Source: G963664935 sp963664935 (GTDB taxonomy: Bacteria; Pseudomonadota; Gammaproteobacteria; Methylococcales; G963664935). Taken from it: a DNA stretch of 64,000 nucleotides. Under the pieces are notes generated by a model. The model was not told where the DNA came from and searched no databases. It saw only the letters and a list, made by a program, of their open reading frames with translations. Location: the NCBI GenBank assembly GCA_963664935.2, contig CAXXSE010000002.1, positions 1-64,000 on the forward strand. Direction: 5' to 3'. Made by a program: the position numbers and the translations under genes. This document shows, piece by piece, positions 1 to 9,894 of this stretch (its first letter is position 1; the number at the start of each line of letters is the position of its first letter).

Positions 1-1573
1 CTGAAAAATGTCAATCCAAAGGCCCGCATTGGCGTCAAACTAGTGTCTGAAGTTGGGGTGGGTACGGTCGCCGCGGGCGTTTCCAAAGCACACGCCGATT
101 ATGTCACCATCGCGGGTTACGATGGCGGTACCGCGCCAGCCCGATCACCTCGATCAAGCACGCGGGACTGCCGTGGGGAAATCGGCTTGGCTGAAACCCA
201 CCAAACACTGACTTTGAACAACCTTCGCGGCCGCATCGCCGTACAAACTGATGGCGGTTTGCGTACCGGTCGTGACGTCGTCATTGCCGCGTTGCTTGGA
301 GCCGACGAATTTGGTTTCGCCACCGCCCCGCTCATCGTCGAAGGATGCCTGATGATGCGCAAATGCCACCTGAACACTTGCCCGGTTGGAATTGCAACTC
401 AAGATCCGGAATTGCGCAAACGTTTTACCGGCAAACCCGAACACGTCATCAACTACTTTTTCTTTGTTGCCGAGGAAGTACGCGAGTTAATGGCTCAATT
501 AGGCTTCAAAAAATTTGAAGATATGATAGGCCAGTCCGACCGCCTGGAGATGCGGGACGCTATTTCCCATTGGAAAGCCAAAGGTTTGGACCTGTCGCGC
601 ATCTTATACAAACCCGATCTACCTCGGGACGTTGCCCTGTTTAATGCGAAGCACAAGAACATGCCATGGATAAAGCTCTCGATCAAAAAGTGATCGAACT
701 CGCCCGACCCGCTTTGGAGAAGGCACACCAGTACAAATGGAGATGGAAATCCGAAATACCAACCGGACTTTCGGATCCATGCTATCCGGAGAAATTGCCC
801 AGCGCTACGGCCATAAGGGTTTACCCGAGGACACAATTAGCATTGTGCTCAAGGGTATTGCCGGGCAAAGCTTTGGGGCATTTCTAGCCGCGGGTATCAG
901 CGTGGAACTCTGCGGTGAAGCCAACGACTATGTCGGCAAAGGTTTGAGTGGCGGGGCGGCTGGTCATATATCCTCCACCGGAATGCCCGATTAATGCCGA
1001 AGAAAATATCATCGTGGGGAATACCGTTTTTGTACGGCGCCATTAGTGGCGAATGCTATTTCCGTGGTGTAGCGGGAGAACGTTTTGCCGTCCGCAACTC
1101 GGGGGGCTATCGCTGTAATCGAAGGACTGGGCGATCACGGTTGTGAATACATGACCGGTGGCGTCGTGGTCGTACTCGGATCCACTGGCCGTAACTTTGC
1201 CGCCGGTATGAGTGGTGGTATTGCTTACGTTCTGGATGAAACCGGGGATTTTGAACTCCGGTGTAACATGGCCATGGTGGAGTTGGAAGCCATCCGGGAC
1301 GAAGACACAGCGCTTGAAAATCTGGGGCACCAAGGTGGCGACATGGAAACCCACGGACGAGTCGATGTCATGCACGATATGACTCGATACGACACTCAGC
1401 GCTTAAGAAACCTGATCGAAAAGCATGCTCACTACACTGCCAGCAGCCGAGCCCAAGCGATACTCAAAAATTGGGAGGACTATCTTCCGAAATTTGTAAA
1501 AGTCATGCCCATCGACTATCGGCGAGCACTGGACCAAATGCAGAAAAGCCATGATCTAACCATTAGTCGGTAG
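1..1573 (+). pseudogene. gltB: Glutamate synthase large subunit, C-terminal part, frameshifted
   Basis: Encodes the C-terminal part of the GOGAT large chain, which makes glutamate from 2-oxoglutarate and glutamine-derived ammonia. The gene enters from the left edge and its frame is open from base 1. Recognisable pieces are the FMN-domain region (GVGTVAAGVSKAHAD, then GLAETHQTL), the Fe-S segment CHLNTCPVGIATQ, and the C-terminal beta-helix (NDYVGKGLSGG, DHGCEYMTGG, GRNFAAGMSGGIAYVLDE). The reading frame jumps repeatedly: near 131 and 173 (a compensating pair), near 665-725, near 960, near 1027 and near 1100. Most shifts are a gained or lost base in a short G or T run. The ORF pieces are 43-693, 737-994 and 1085-1573, with a TAG stop. 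It lies 39 bp before gltD, the usual order. As written it cannot give a working enzyme. Dense sequencing error is the alternative reading. Confidence 0.88.
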
Positions 1574-1612
1574 ATCGGTCCAATTTAATTTTTATCCGAG
1601 AAAAAACCTAAC

Positions 1613-3049
1613 ATGGGAAAACCCACCGGATTTATGGAAATCTCCCGCCAGGAACGCACCTATGCGCTGGCGGCGGATCGAATCCAACATTATAGTGAAT
1701 TCACAATCTCCTTAACTGACGACGAAGTCAGTAGACAAGGTGCGCGTTGTATGGACTGTGGTATTCCTTATTGCCATGAGGATGCCCCATCAACAATGTC
1801 ATTCCGGACTGGAACGATTTGGTATATCAGAATAACTGGCGCGAAGCGTTGGATGTACTACACAGCACCAATAACTTTCCAGAGTTCACGGGACGTATTT
1901 GTCCGCGCCCGTGTGAAGCCGCGTGTACTTTAAACCTGGTTGAAGAACCGGTCACCATCAAAACTATCGAGTGTTCGATTATCGATAAAGCGTGGGAAAA
2001 AGGTTGGATCCAGCCTCAGGCCCCTTTAAAACGTACCGGGAAAAACGTCGCCGTAATCGGTTTCGGGCCCCGCTGGAATGGCTTGCGCGCAACAGCTTGC
2101 CCGCACTGGGCATTCGGTCATTGTGCTTGAGAAATCCGATAAAATCGGCGGACTTCTACGCTACGGCATCCCGGATTTCAAAATGGAGAAACATCATATT
2201 GATCGCCGCATCGCTCAAATGCAAGCCGAAGGCGTGTTTTTCCGCCCTAACAACCACATTGGTAAAAACGTACCCGTCAAAGGGTAATGGACGACCACGA
2301 TGCAATTGTACTCACCGGAGGTCTGAAAAGCCCAGGGATTTACCTGTCCCCGGACGTGAATTGAAAGGTGTCTTTTTTGCGATGCAATTCCTTCCGCAAC
2401 AAAACATGCGAGTCGCCGGATATATTTTTCTGACGACATCAGTATCACAGCCACTGGCAAACATATCATTGTAATAGGTGGAGGCGATACTGGTTCCGAC
2501 TGCATAGGCACATCTATACGGCAAAGCGCTGCATCGGTCACCCATTGGAAATTATGCCGAAACCGCCCGAAAAAGAAAATAAAGACCTGACCTGGCCCCA
2601 CTGGCCGAACAAACTTCGAACTTCAAGCTCTCAGGATGAGGGCTGCCATCGGGACTGGTCCGTCGTCACAAAATCTTTCAAAGGAGAAAATAGTTGTTGT
2701 CACCAAATCCAGTGTGCTCGCGTCGAGTGGACGCAAACGGATGGACGATGGGAAATGGCCGAAATCGCCGGAAGCGGATTCACCCTAAAAGCGGACCTGG
2801 TTCTACTGGCAATGGGATTTGTCCACCCGGTTCACGAAGGTATGCTCAAAGACCTGGGTGTTAACTTGGACGGGCAAGGAAACGTTGACGCGAATACGGA
2901 CGACTACAACACCAGCATCGATAAAGTTTTCGCGGCCGGTGACATGCGAAGAGGTCAATCTCTTGTTGTTTGGGCGATTAGGGAGGGGCCGCCAAGCGGC
3001 GCGCTCGGTGGATCAATTTTTGATGGGGAGTTCGGATTTGCCGTCATAG
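1613..3049 (+). pseudogene. gltD: Glutamate synthase small subunit, frameshifted
   Basis: Encodes the NADPH-dependent small chain of GOGAT, which passes electrons from NADPH through FAD and Fe-S clusters to GltB. The start MGKPTGFME is canonical. Visible parts are the N-terminal cysteine motif CMDCGIPYCH, the segment NNFPEFTGRICPRPCEAAC, an FAD-binding Rossmann region, the segment GGLLRYGIPDFKMEK, and the C-terminal FAD-site segment FAAGDMRRGQSLVVWAI. The frame changes at least five times (near 1790, 2070, 2290-2480, 2650 and 2970-2990), so no full-length product can form. The last coding stretch ends LMGSSDLPS with TAG at 3047-3049. Both GOGAT subunits are damaged in the same manner, which suggests loss of the pathway or a low-quality stretch of assembly. 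Confidence 0.88.
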
Positions 3050-3364
3050 TCACAGTTGTTGGCGCAAATTGCCGAGGTATACAGCTACAGAAAACCGGGA
3101 TAGATCTATTTTACGCGAACGAGCGGACACATATTCAATTTTGCTCAAGTCTGAAACAATTGGTGTGTACTCAAGACTTTGCAAAAAGGATTGAATCTTG
3201 AGTGAATTAGCTTCATGACGGTAATAAGGCAAGATGACACTGGTATCCAAATAATAGCGCTCTTCCTGTCGTAATTGAGAAATAGATGTCTTGCCTTGGC
3301 TTTGTCTCGCCCGAAATGCTGTTAGATCAGAAAATAGGGGCTTTTTAATCTCTACAGGAACCAA
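3050..3364 (-). pseudogene. Remnant of a Phd/VapC-type toxin-antitoxin pair
   Basis: The reading frame joins an antitoxin-like tail (FRARQSQGKTSISQLRQEER) to the start of a PIN-domain toxin (YYLDTSVILPYYRHE, then PIVSDLSKIEYVSA). The first Asp of the PIN active site (LDTS) is present. The C-terminal half, including the remaining acidic residues, is missing. The frame stops directly against the end of gltD, so the module was truncated there. Either the antitoxin and toxin are fused by a lost stop, or the toxin began at the TTG inside YYLD. Family assignment is by motif only. No function is expected. Confidence 0.5.
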
Positions 3365-3436
3365 TTAGCGATATTTTTTGTAGCGCTGGATAATAATCAC
3401 CTCACCACGCTCCAATCGGAGGGGCCAATTCTCAAC

Positions 3437-3760
3437 TTACTGAACAAGACACAACTGAAGACAAATAGCTTTTTCTATATTATCTAATTCATTTGATTTA
3501 ACATTTCCTCCTTTTTTCAGCATTCTTAATTTGGTTACTGTAGTCAATTGGTCAGCCATTACTTTAGCTTTTTTCCCTTTGAAGATTACATACGCTTCGC
3601 TGGATAAAAACATTCAATATTGCTTGTTATAGGAAGAACTTGAACCCCGATTTAGATGCTTATTCGAAGCATCGTTACTGATAATTACAGCAGGACGTTT
3701 CTTTTGATTTCACCTCCAACCGAGGATCGAAATTTACCCACCATATTTCACTCGTCTCAT
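3437..3760 (-). pseudogene. MazF/PemK-like mRNA interferase, frameshifted
   Basis: Reading across frames from the ATG at 3760 restores MRRGEIWWVNFDPRLGGEIK, KKRPAVIISND, QVLPITSN, KAKVMADQLTTVTK and a C-terminal helix ending LCLVQ with TAA. This is the typical order of a MazF/PemK toxin of about 110 residues. At least three single-base losses break it, near 3750, 3716 and 3650-3600. All are within or beside short G or A runs. It lies directly downstream of an RHH antitoxin, the normal order of such modules. The toxin is dead as written. Confidence 0.6.
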
Positions 3761-3985
3761 GATTGAAATCATTTGAATTATCAATGAGATTTCACACCAT
3801 TCCAAGGCTTCTTCTTCTCTAGATAGATCTTTGGCCATCGCTGAGTAAGCTAAGTCCAATTCATTTTTTAGAACATGTGGACGAACCAAACTCTCAATGA
3901 ATTTACTAATTTTTCCCGAACCAATCGTTTCTTTCAAGCCATCATAAACCTGTTCATCAAGTGTAATTGTGAGTTTTTTCTGCAT
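3734..3985 (-). CDS. Ribbon-helix-helix antitoxin, MazE-like partner of the broken MazF
   Basis: A small DNA-binding antitoxin, probably a dimer that represses its own promoter and neutralises the MazF-like toxin next to it. The N-terminus MQKKLTITLDEQVYDGL has the beta-strand plus helix pattern of RHH/CopG proteins, followed by an acidic tail (MAKDLSREEEALEWCE). I chose the second in-frame ATG (MQKK). The last 18 residues look like read-through into the toxin start, so the original stop may have been lost by frameshift. The overlap with the mazF remnant fits a toxin-antitoxin operon. Confidence 0.55.
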   Translation of the reverse strand: MQKKLTITLDEQVYDGLKETIGSGKISKFIESLVRPHVLKNELDLAYSAMAKDLSREEEALEWCEISLIIQMISIMRRVKYGG

Positions 3986-3991
3986 TTTCAT

Positions 3992-4042
3992 GCCTCATTG
4001 ATACGTGCGATACTTATATTTTATACGTATCATTGTTCGTGT
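3992..4042 (-). promoter_or_regulatory. Probable autoregulatory promoter/operator of the antitoxin gene
   Basis: An AT-rich stretch immediately upstream of the antitoxin start contains spaced inverted GATACG / CGTATC half-sites and a TATAAA-like -10 on the minus strand. RHH antitoxins commonly bind such palindromes to repress their own operon. The assignment comes from sequence pattern and position only. Confidence 0.35.
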
Positions 4043-4314
4043 CAATATGAGGTCAATACAAATTGTGTATTCCGCTTCAACAACATTGGTTCGTATTTGT
4101 TCGCCTTAGACTAAGAAAATGGGATAGTTGATTGATAAATGCAGTCTTACTTATCGCCTCTTTTTGTTGCTTTTTATTGTTTAGAAAGACATGGCCCCGT
4201 TTTGCCTTGCTTTCGACGGGGTAATAGGTTGCTTTCATCATCATGCATTGAATGACCCCTTGAGATCGCGGTTTGATCCATTAAAAAACCTCATAAATCG
4301 TACATTTTTCGGAA
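4043..4314. other. Intergenic stretch, no gene recognised
   Basis: AT-rich sequence between the toxin-antitoxin remnant and the kinase gene. I see no plausible coding frame or RNA. Short fragments here do not match any family I recognise. Confidence 0.5.
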
Positions 4315-5812
4315 CTAAATAGCGTCGAGTAATGCTTGCCGGAACTCGGAAGCACTTTGAAACCGCTGGTTCTGATCCTTACGTACCGACTTGTCGATCA
4401 CCTCGGCAAGTTCCGGAGATAACGACGGCAAACGTTCCGAATAGGAATCGGCTCTTCCCCAAGAATGATAAGAAAAGGGTGCTTGGATGCTTGATACCGT
4501 TGGATTGATTTAAGTGCTTTTAATTTCTCCTTAGGACTTGCCCGATCATCACGTGCTTTCGTTCTGATGTCCTCAAGGTCCTCTTGCGTCCAGGAACTCA
4601 AATGTATATTTGCCGGTCAGCCAAAAATATAGGGTTACTCCCAGGGGAATAAAGATCGGCCGATGCCTTGACGGAATAAGCGTCTTGAACTTGTTCGGGA
4701 GACATAAACATCAACGTTCCCATACCTAAATTTGGTTTGGTGAGCCGGGTTCCACCCGCGCGAGCATAGGAAAAGGATATTCCGAAGTCCGCTAATTTGG
4801 GCGTTAAACAGGTCTTCAAATGAGCCGATGTTTTATCCGATACATTTGTCGATCCTGAAAAAGAATATTATCCGGTTTGATATCGCGATGAAGTTTGGAC
4901 TTTCCGTGGAGATACTCCAGTCCATCAAGCAAAGAAACGACGATCGGCACCACGAAATGAGGTTGCGAAAGGTCTTTATCCAGACTAAGCCGATTGACGA
5001 CATACTCCGTTACTAAATAAGGGATGCCTTGAGCACCATGTCCGCTATCGATGCAGCGGACGATATTCGGGTGTTTCAAATCTTCCAACACACTAATTCC
5101 TGCTCGAAACGCCGTACATTTTGGTCGTTAGTCAGATCTTTGATCTGTTTCAGAGCAAGCACCCGCGCAGTGGGTGGGTGATAGACCAAATAAACCACCC
5201 CAAAACCACCTTCACCCAATTCAAGGATCACCCGATAGTCGTTGATACACGTACCGTCAATGCCTTGAGTTGTCGGCAGGCATTCTTCGCAACTGTAGAT
5301 AACGGTATCCCTAAGCTCTTCGGCGCGACCATCGCTGTTGGCGTATTCACTGAGGTCTTTAGAACAACGGGTACATTTGGCCGACACCCGTTGACCGGAT
5401 TTCCTGGATTGGGATCTTCCGCAATTGACGCAAAGTTTGGGTACGGTTTGATCCGGCAATACCTCATCGGCTCACCACACTTGCTGCAATTTTTAGTCGC
5501 CACCTCGAATTGGGTGCCAATACCGATCCGAATCCGGGTGTAGCCCAGTTCGATCAGATCACCATTGGCCAGATCTTTACTGTCTACTGGCTGATTATTG
5601 ACATGCGGCGGGTTGGTATTACTGAGGTTGCTGAGTCGACAACTCGGTGGACAGATCTCAAGATACACGTGACGACGTGAAACATAAGGGTCGTCCTGGG
5701 GCAATTGAAAATCCGCATCGTTGGCGCGCCCAATCAGCATATTACCGGGCTTCTCGAAAGTTATGACCCGGCCTTGTTGCGGCCCTTTCTCAATCGTTAG
5801 GCTAACCTTCAT
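4315..5812 (-). pseudogene. FHA-domain Ser/Thr protein kinase, frameshifted
   Basis: A eukaryote-like protein kinase that would phosphorylate Ser/Thr residues, with an N-terminal FHA domain that binds phosphothreonine. In order: FHA (LIGRANDADFQLP, VSRRHVYLE, about residues 20-80), a zinc-ribbon region with CSKCGEP and C-x2-C pairs, then the kinase domain. Its motifs are the G-loop LGEGGFGVVY, the Lys in LALKQI, HRDIKPDN, DFG and MSPEQ. The tail KDQNQRFQSASEFRQALLDA is typical of the C-lobe end. All catalytic residues can be found, but in five different ORF pieces, so there are several frameshifts (around 5450, 5090, 4817 and 4600). It overlaps the upstream 70-aa ORF by ATGA. It probably acted with the adjacent FHA protein. 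It is inactive as written. Confidence 0.75.
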
Positions 5813-6021
5813 CGTTTCTCGCCGTTGTCAATTACGGGGCCTCGATGCCGCATGTATACTGTGTTGCGCTTGAAAAACGTGCTCAACGCACGGTCAAGTA
5901 CGCCTCCGCGCATTTCCCGCGCGCGCCTTGTCTCCTTACGACCTCGCGAACCCCTCACTACGAAATACGAAAACCAGAGAGAAATGCGAGCGAAATATAG
6001 ACTAGCTAACATCGTCGTCAC
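5809..6021 (-). CDS. Small ORF between two FHA genes, function unknown
   Basis: Seventy codons, starting at a GTG that overlaps the stop of the upstream FHA gene (GTGA) and ending in an ATGA overlap with the kinase gene. Such overlaps suggest translational coupling, but with neighbours in decay they could also be accidental. The N-terminal 20 residues are hydrophobic (MLASLYFARISLWFSYFV) and could be a membrane segment. The rest is Arg-rich. I do not recognise a family. It could be the displaced membrane tail of the upstream protein. Confidence 0.3.
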   Translation of the reverse strand: MTTMLASLYFARISLWFSYFVVRGSRGRKETRRAREMRGGVLDRALSTFFKRNTVYMRHRGPVIDNGEKR

Positions 6022-6914
6022 AGCTTATACAGACCCACTGGCCGTCTTTTTTCCCGAACGCACTGTTTGCAATAGGCCGTCACGCAAACAGAACAGAACT
6101 CACTGGCGGCCCACGCTTCGTGGTTCGGGCACATCCCCGATTTAATCTTCGTCCCAAGATCGAACCCGTTCTCTTTCATTTGAGCTATTGGAACTCCAAC
6201 CTCTTTTACTTGGGTCACGGGCATCGGATCCTCTTTAATTTGGGTTACCAGCATCTCAGTCTCGATCTGATCCTCCCGCGCATTAGGCCCCGCGCCACGA
6301 AGGTGTGTTCCACCGCGAGCGCCCGCTATTCGCGTGGCTTTTGCGCTTAGTTGTTCATCGAGTACGAATTCAAACTCGTGAATATCGAATTGTATGCGGT
6401 CCTGGTGCTTGAGTAAAATTTCCTGGGCTTTCTCGGGATCGCTGAAGGGCTTACCGTTGATCGATGTTCCGTTGCTGCTGCGGAGGTCGGAAAGGTAAAA
6501 CTGGCCTTCTTGGTATTTAATGGTTGCATGTTGGGAGGAGACGGTATCGTGGGCGATGACGATATCGTTATTGTTGGGGTCTCGGCCGATTCTGACTAAT
6601 GGTTTGTGGATGGTGTATCGGTGAACGTTGGCCTGACCGCTGAGATCGATTAGTGTTGCTTTGGGGATTGGGTTTATTGTCGGTGTCTCGGGTTCAATGT
6701 TTTGATTCTGCGAAGGGGTGCTGGTCCGGTTCAGAATCCATCCGGTGAAAATACGGTTAAAGCAATCCATAAAAGCGCCCAACCCAAATCGAGGTGAGCT
6801 CGGTCCCATGGGCGTGGGGATTCGGTATTTGTCGATTTTTCTTGGCTTTCGTCGCAGGATTGGTAGATCCGCTATCTGTTTGCGTTTGAATCGTCTCCAA
6901 AACTGGGGAATCAT
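6018..6914 (-). CDS. FHA-domain protein with C-terminal B-box-like zinc finger
   Basis: A probable phosphothreonine-reading signalling protein. Residues about 90-195 form an FHA domain with the core motifs VRIGRDPNNNDIVI, SSQHATI and LRSSNGTSINGK, which carry the Arg, Ser-His and Asn residues used to bind phosphothreonine. Residues 195-255 hold three imperfect repeats of the form VTQIKE / VTQVKE / IAQMKE. The C-terminus (CPNHEAW, CSVC, YCKQC) is a small Cys/His zinc site like a B-box. The N-terminal 60 residues are basic with a weak hydrophobic patch. They may be out-of-frame debris of an upstream VWA gene, so the true start is uncertain. Its neighbour is an FHA-kinase, a likely partner. Confidence 0.65.
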   Translation of the reverse strand: MIPQFWRRFKRKQIADLPILRRKPRKIDKYRIPTPMGPSSPRFGLGAFMDCFNRIFTGWILNRTSTPSQNQNIEPETPTINPIPKATLIDLSGQANVHRYTIHKPLVRIGRDPNNNDIVIAHDTVSSQHATIKYQEGQFYLSDLRSSNGTSINGKPFSDPEKAQEILLKHQDRIQFDIHEFEFVLDEQLSAKATRIAGARGGTHLRGAGPNAREDQIETEMLVTQIKEDPMPVTQVKEVGVPIAQMKENGFDLGTKIKSGMCPNHEAWAASEFCSVCVTAYCKQCVREKRRPVGLYKL

Positions 6915-6919
6915 TTTTT

Positions 6920-7176
6920 TTGTTTGTGGTTCTTGGGTTTGCTGCCGGAATTGTCGAGGACGATTACAATGTCAGCTGTAGTGGTTGCGTTGGCGGTGTT
7001 TCGGCGGGTAAGGGGCTTGTTCTGCTGGGTGGATTCGGCGATTGGATTTGAGCTATCGAGTGACCTGCGGTCAAGAACCCAATTATTATGAGAATGAAAA
7101 CGCTAAGATAGTAGGTAGTAAAAGAGTGAGAGGGGATCGGATGCTCCGATTCGGAACTGGTTTTTAATTGAATCAT
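6920..7176 (-). pseudogene. N-terminal remnant of a membrane-anchored VWA-type protein
   Basis: An N-terminal hydrophobic helix (YYLSVFILIIIGFLTAGHSI) is followed by a proline-rich linker. After one frame change comes IVIVLDNSGS, which matches the D-x-S-x-S metal site opening a von Willebrand A domain. The rest of the VWA domain is absent, and the sequence runs into the FHA gene. VWA, FHA and kinase genes often cluster, so this may have been a membrane sensor of the same operon. The assignment rests on a short motif. Confidence 0.4.
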
Positions 7177-7304
7177 TTTTTTATGACCTGGTTTGTGCGT
7201 TGGAAATCTTTAATAGGATTAGCGGCTTTTGTTTTGACCTCTGGTTTGAAAATACCGTGATCAAGAAACTTATAGAAGATCTCTAAATATTTCTTTTGCC
7301 CAAT

Positions 7305-7559
7305 CTAATACCTGTTGGAGATCCGCCGCCCTGTCCGTTGTACCTCTTCTTCCAATACTTCCATCGCTTCACTGGCTATAGACGCAGCTGCATTACGATC
7401 GCCAAGCGATAATAAAACCGAGGCTTTATAAGCTTGAACCCAGGCCAAATCACCTCGAAGCTCCGAACGGCCCTCCTGATGGACCAGACGCTCACAGATC
7501 TCAAGCGCCTGGTCATAGAGCGCCACCGCGCCCGCAAGGTCCCCTGAAGCCTGTAGCAC
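7305..7559 (-). pseudogene. TPR-repeat protein fragment
   Basis: About 84 residues with two tetratricopeptide-like helical repeats: GDLAGAVALYDQALEICERL, then SVLLSLGDRNAAASIASEAM. There is no start or end of a complete protein. The right side abuts the IS630-like element, which probably broke the gene. TPR arrays mediate protein-protein contacts. The original protein cannot be identified. Confidence 0.5.
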
Positions 7560-7582
7560 GTTCGCTTTGTTGTGGTATAGTC

Positions 7583-8722
7583 TCTAAGAAAAAGAATTTG
7601 GCCAAATGCAGTTATGCGTGGTCAGCGAGTTCCTTGAATTTCACGAACAGTGCAAGTACCTCATCGGCAGCATTGTTGAATTGCAAGAGGGCCTCTGCGA
7701 CCTTGTTTTTTAGATCGTCGAACGTTGGGAAATGATGGAGATGGGTTCCCTGTTATTTGATTTTTTTCCACAGCTTCTCGATTGGATTGTAGTCGGGTGA
7801 GTAAGACGGCAATTGGTAAACAGTCAGTCGGTCTTTATGGTCCTCAAAGAACGCCTTCATTGCCTTGCTGGTATGGTAGCGCGCACCATCCTGTATGAGT
7901 ACGATAGGCTGTTTGGTTTGTGCAAGCACTTCGGTCAAATAGGTCATGTAGGTTTGTGAGTTAAAGCGTTCTTCCTGGCATTTGTAAAAAAACCGTCCGT
8001 AAAATAATCAATCAAGCCGAGCACCTTGTAGCCTTTACGCTTGCCGGACGTCTTGATGGTCGGTTGCTGGCCTTTTCGTGCCCACGTATAGCTGAGCGAC
8101 CCCATTGTGGAAATGACGCCTCATCGCCAAATAACAGTAGCGCCTTTTTTTGTTTTGCCTCGGCTAGAATCGCTGGCCACTTTTGATCCAGCCACTGTTG
8201 GCGGGCCTCTTCATCCAGGTGATCGGAAACAAACCGTGCCTTTTGATAAGAAAAGCCCATGTTTTTGAGCAATTGACTGATATAGTGAACGCAATAGAAC
8301 ACGCCAAATCGCTCATGGATTAAGCCTTGAATCATTGGGCTGCGCCAGCAATTACCCACAAACCCTGCAGCCGCGGGGCCCGCGTCTATGACAGCCGCTA
8401 ATTCACTCCGTTGTTCTTTGGTCATTTTCGAAGGCCTTCCCGGTGGCTTCTTCGATCTCAGTCCGACAACACCGCCGACCAACAAACGCTTGATCCATTG
8501 TCGAACCGCTTCGGCTGTAACTCGAAGCATTTTGGCCACTGCTTGAATAACCTGCCCCTCAGCGAAGGCCAGAACTGCTAAGATCCGTTTCACCACGGCA
8601 AATCACCTTTCTGATGGGCTCGCTTCAATTCTTCGAGCAAATCATTCTGGTGGGCCTTGGAGAGATTAAGTTTAAAAATTAACATGGGGCAGCTCCTTAT
8701 TGACTAGAGATTAACCCATGTC
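7583..8722 (-). mobile_element. IS630-family insertion sequence, degenerate
   Basis: An element of about 1.1 kb carrying one broken transposase gene on the minus strand. The outer ends read TAGTCTCTAAG (left) and, on the complementary strand, TAGTCTGACATGG (right). Both begin with TA as in Tc1/mariner-like IS630 elements. It separates the TPR fragment from the truncated IS4-like copy C. The exact ends are approximate. Confidence 0.6.
7612..8685 (-). pseudogene. IS630-family transposase, frameshifted
   Basis: A DDE transposase of the Tc1/mariner type. The N-terminal helix-turn-helix is recognisable (MLIFKLNLSKAHQND, then AEAVRQWIKRLL). Catalytic blocks are FGDEASFPQWG, IQDGARYHTSK and PDYNPIEKLWKKIK. 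The C-terminus FPTFDDLKNKVAEALLQF continues to a TAA at 7612. Frames break near 8600 (one G missing between LPW and VKR), near 8080-8000 and near 7750. Inactive. Confidence 0.75.
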
Positions 8723-8744
8723 AGACTAAACACTTGTTACTCTA

Positions 8745-9347
8745 ATGTCTAATCGAGCTACCCTGTCGCTATTTTGCTCAGCACGCCAAGATCTTTTTCT
8801 TAAAGTCTATAGAACCCGTATTGAAATCATGTTCGCGATGTTAAAACATGTGATCGGCGCCTTTAAATTTCGTTTTTGGACTCAAAAATTGCCAAAACAT
8901 TCCAGACGCCCCTTTTCCAATCGTCATCTCAAAGCCCCACGGACCCAGGACCTCCATACCGTTCAAGCGTGCTGGCAAGCCTATGAAACCTTCGTGCTCT
9001 GTGCCGCTATTGCCTTGGGGTTAATGCAATTGATCGCGCTCCAGTATCAAGATACGATTTGGTCTGAGTACTCGCTTTATCTTCGCACTCAATCGCGTGA
9101 TTTGCCATCGGAGAAAACCGTGAAGCAAATTTTAGCACCATTGTTCCTCAAACAATTCTTTCGACTTGAGGAAAATGGCATGATTCAACAGATCCGTGCC
9201 CGCTTGATGACTGTTTCCGATGAAATCGATGACGATTAAACTCAATGGGGCGCTCTATGCTCTAGTTCTCTGCAATTCTTAATATTTTTCATGGGGCATA
9301 CTTCGATGTGGTGGGGGAGTATTACCCCTCTTTTTTCGCAATTAACT
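8745..9347 (+). mobile_element. IS4-superfamily element copy C, left-truncated fragment
   Basis: The sequence from about 8808 matches the last third of the IS4-like transposase found intact at 17278-18702. It includes the YREK region (RTRIEIMFAMLKHVIG, with the Tyr just outside) and the C-terminus VSDEIDDD at 9239. The terminal sequence breaks off at TTAACT (9347), where an IS200-type element begins. The missing last bases, CACGACTGTCGAG, lie 9.6 kb away at 18933-18945. Copy C is therefore the oldest layer of a nested stack. It differs from copies A and B by many substitutions, so it is older or from another lineage. Confidence 0.75.
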
Positions 9348-9894
9348 CCTAATATTAAGCCACCGGCTCTGCCGGTGCGATGCAAATAGGCTCTGCCGTT
9401 CCAGCGTAAATACTGATAAATTCTCCTCAGAACCCGCCAAGGTAAAGAGGAGAATTAAAATGAGAGAATGGCAAAGTCAGAGCCATGTAAGATGGTATTG
9501 TCGATACCACATCGTGATCGTACCGAAATATTGAAAAAAATCAATATATGGTGCATTGAGAAAAGATATAGGATCGATTTTGAAAGAGCTGTGTCATCAA
9601 TTTGGAGTGGAATTAGTAGAAGGACATGCGATGCCGGAGCATGTTCATTTATGCTTGAGCATCCCACCCAAATATAGTGTTGCCAATACAGTGGGTCGAA
9701 TAAAAGGCAAGTCAGCGGTGAGGATTCACAGAGACTACATTGGGAAGAGAGGAGGTAGTAAAGGATTTCATTTTTGGTCAACGGGATATTGTGTAAGTAC
9801 CGTTGGCTTGGATGAGAAAAGATAAGAAACTATATACGGAATCAAGAAGAAAAGGATCGTCGGTTAGAGCAATTAGATGTATTTGATTAATTAA
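9348..9894 (+). mobile_element. IS200/IS605-type element, left part (split by the IS4-like composite)
   Basis: Starts with CCTAATATTAAGCC and a subterminal hairpin (CCACCGGCTCTGCCGGTG), identical to the left end of the complete copy at 22546. It runs through a broken tnpA to TTAATTAA, where IS4-like copy A begins. The matching right end lies at 18823-18932, beyond copy B. It was inserted into copy C without target duplication, as expected for Y1 single-strand transposition. Confidence 0.8.
9460..9890 (+). pseudogene. tnpA: IS200-family Y1 transposase TnpA, broken copy
   Basis: Nearly identical to the intact tnpA at 22658-23089, but with CGA changed to TGA near codon 25 (KYRKK becomes KY-stop). 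A small scrambled patch lies at about 9745-9755 (GKRGGSK for GEYLSSK). One A/G is lost at about 9813. The HUH motif HVHLCL and the Tyr region FWSTGYCVSTVG remain readable. The protein cannot be made, and the element is also physically split. Confidence 0.85.
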
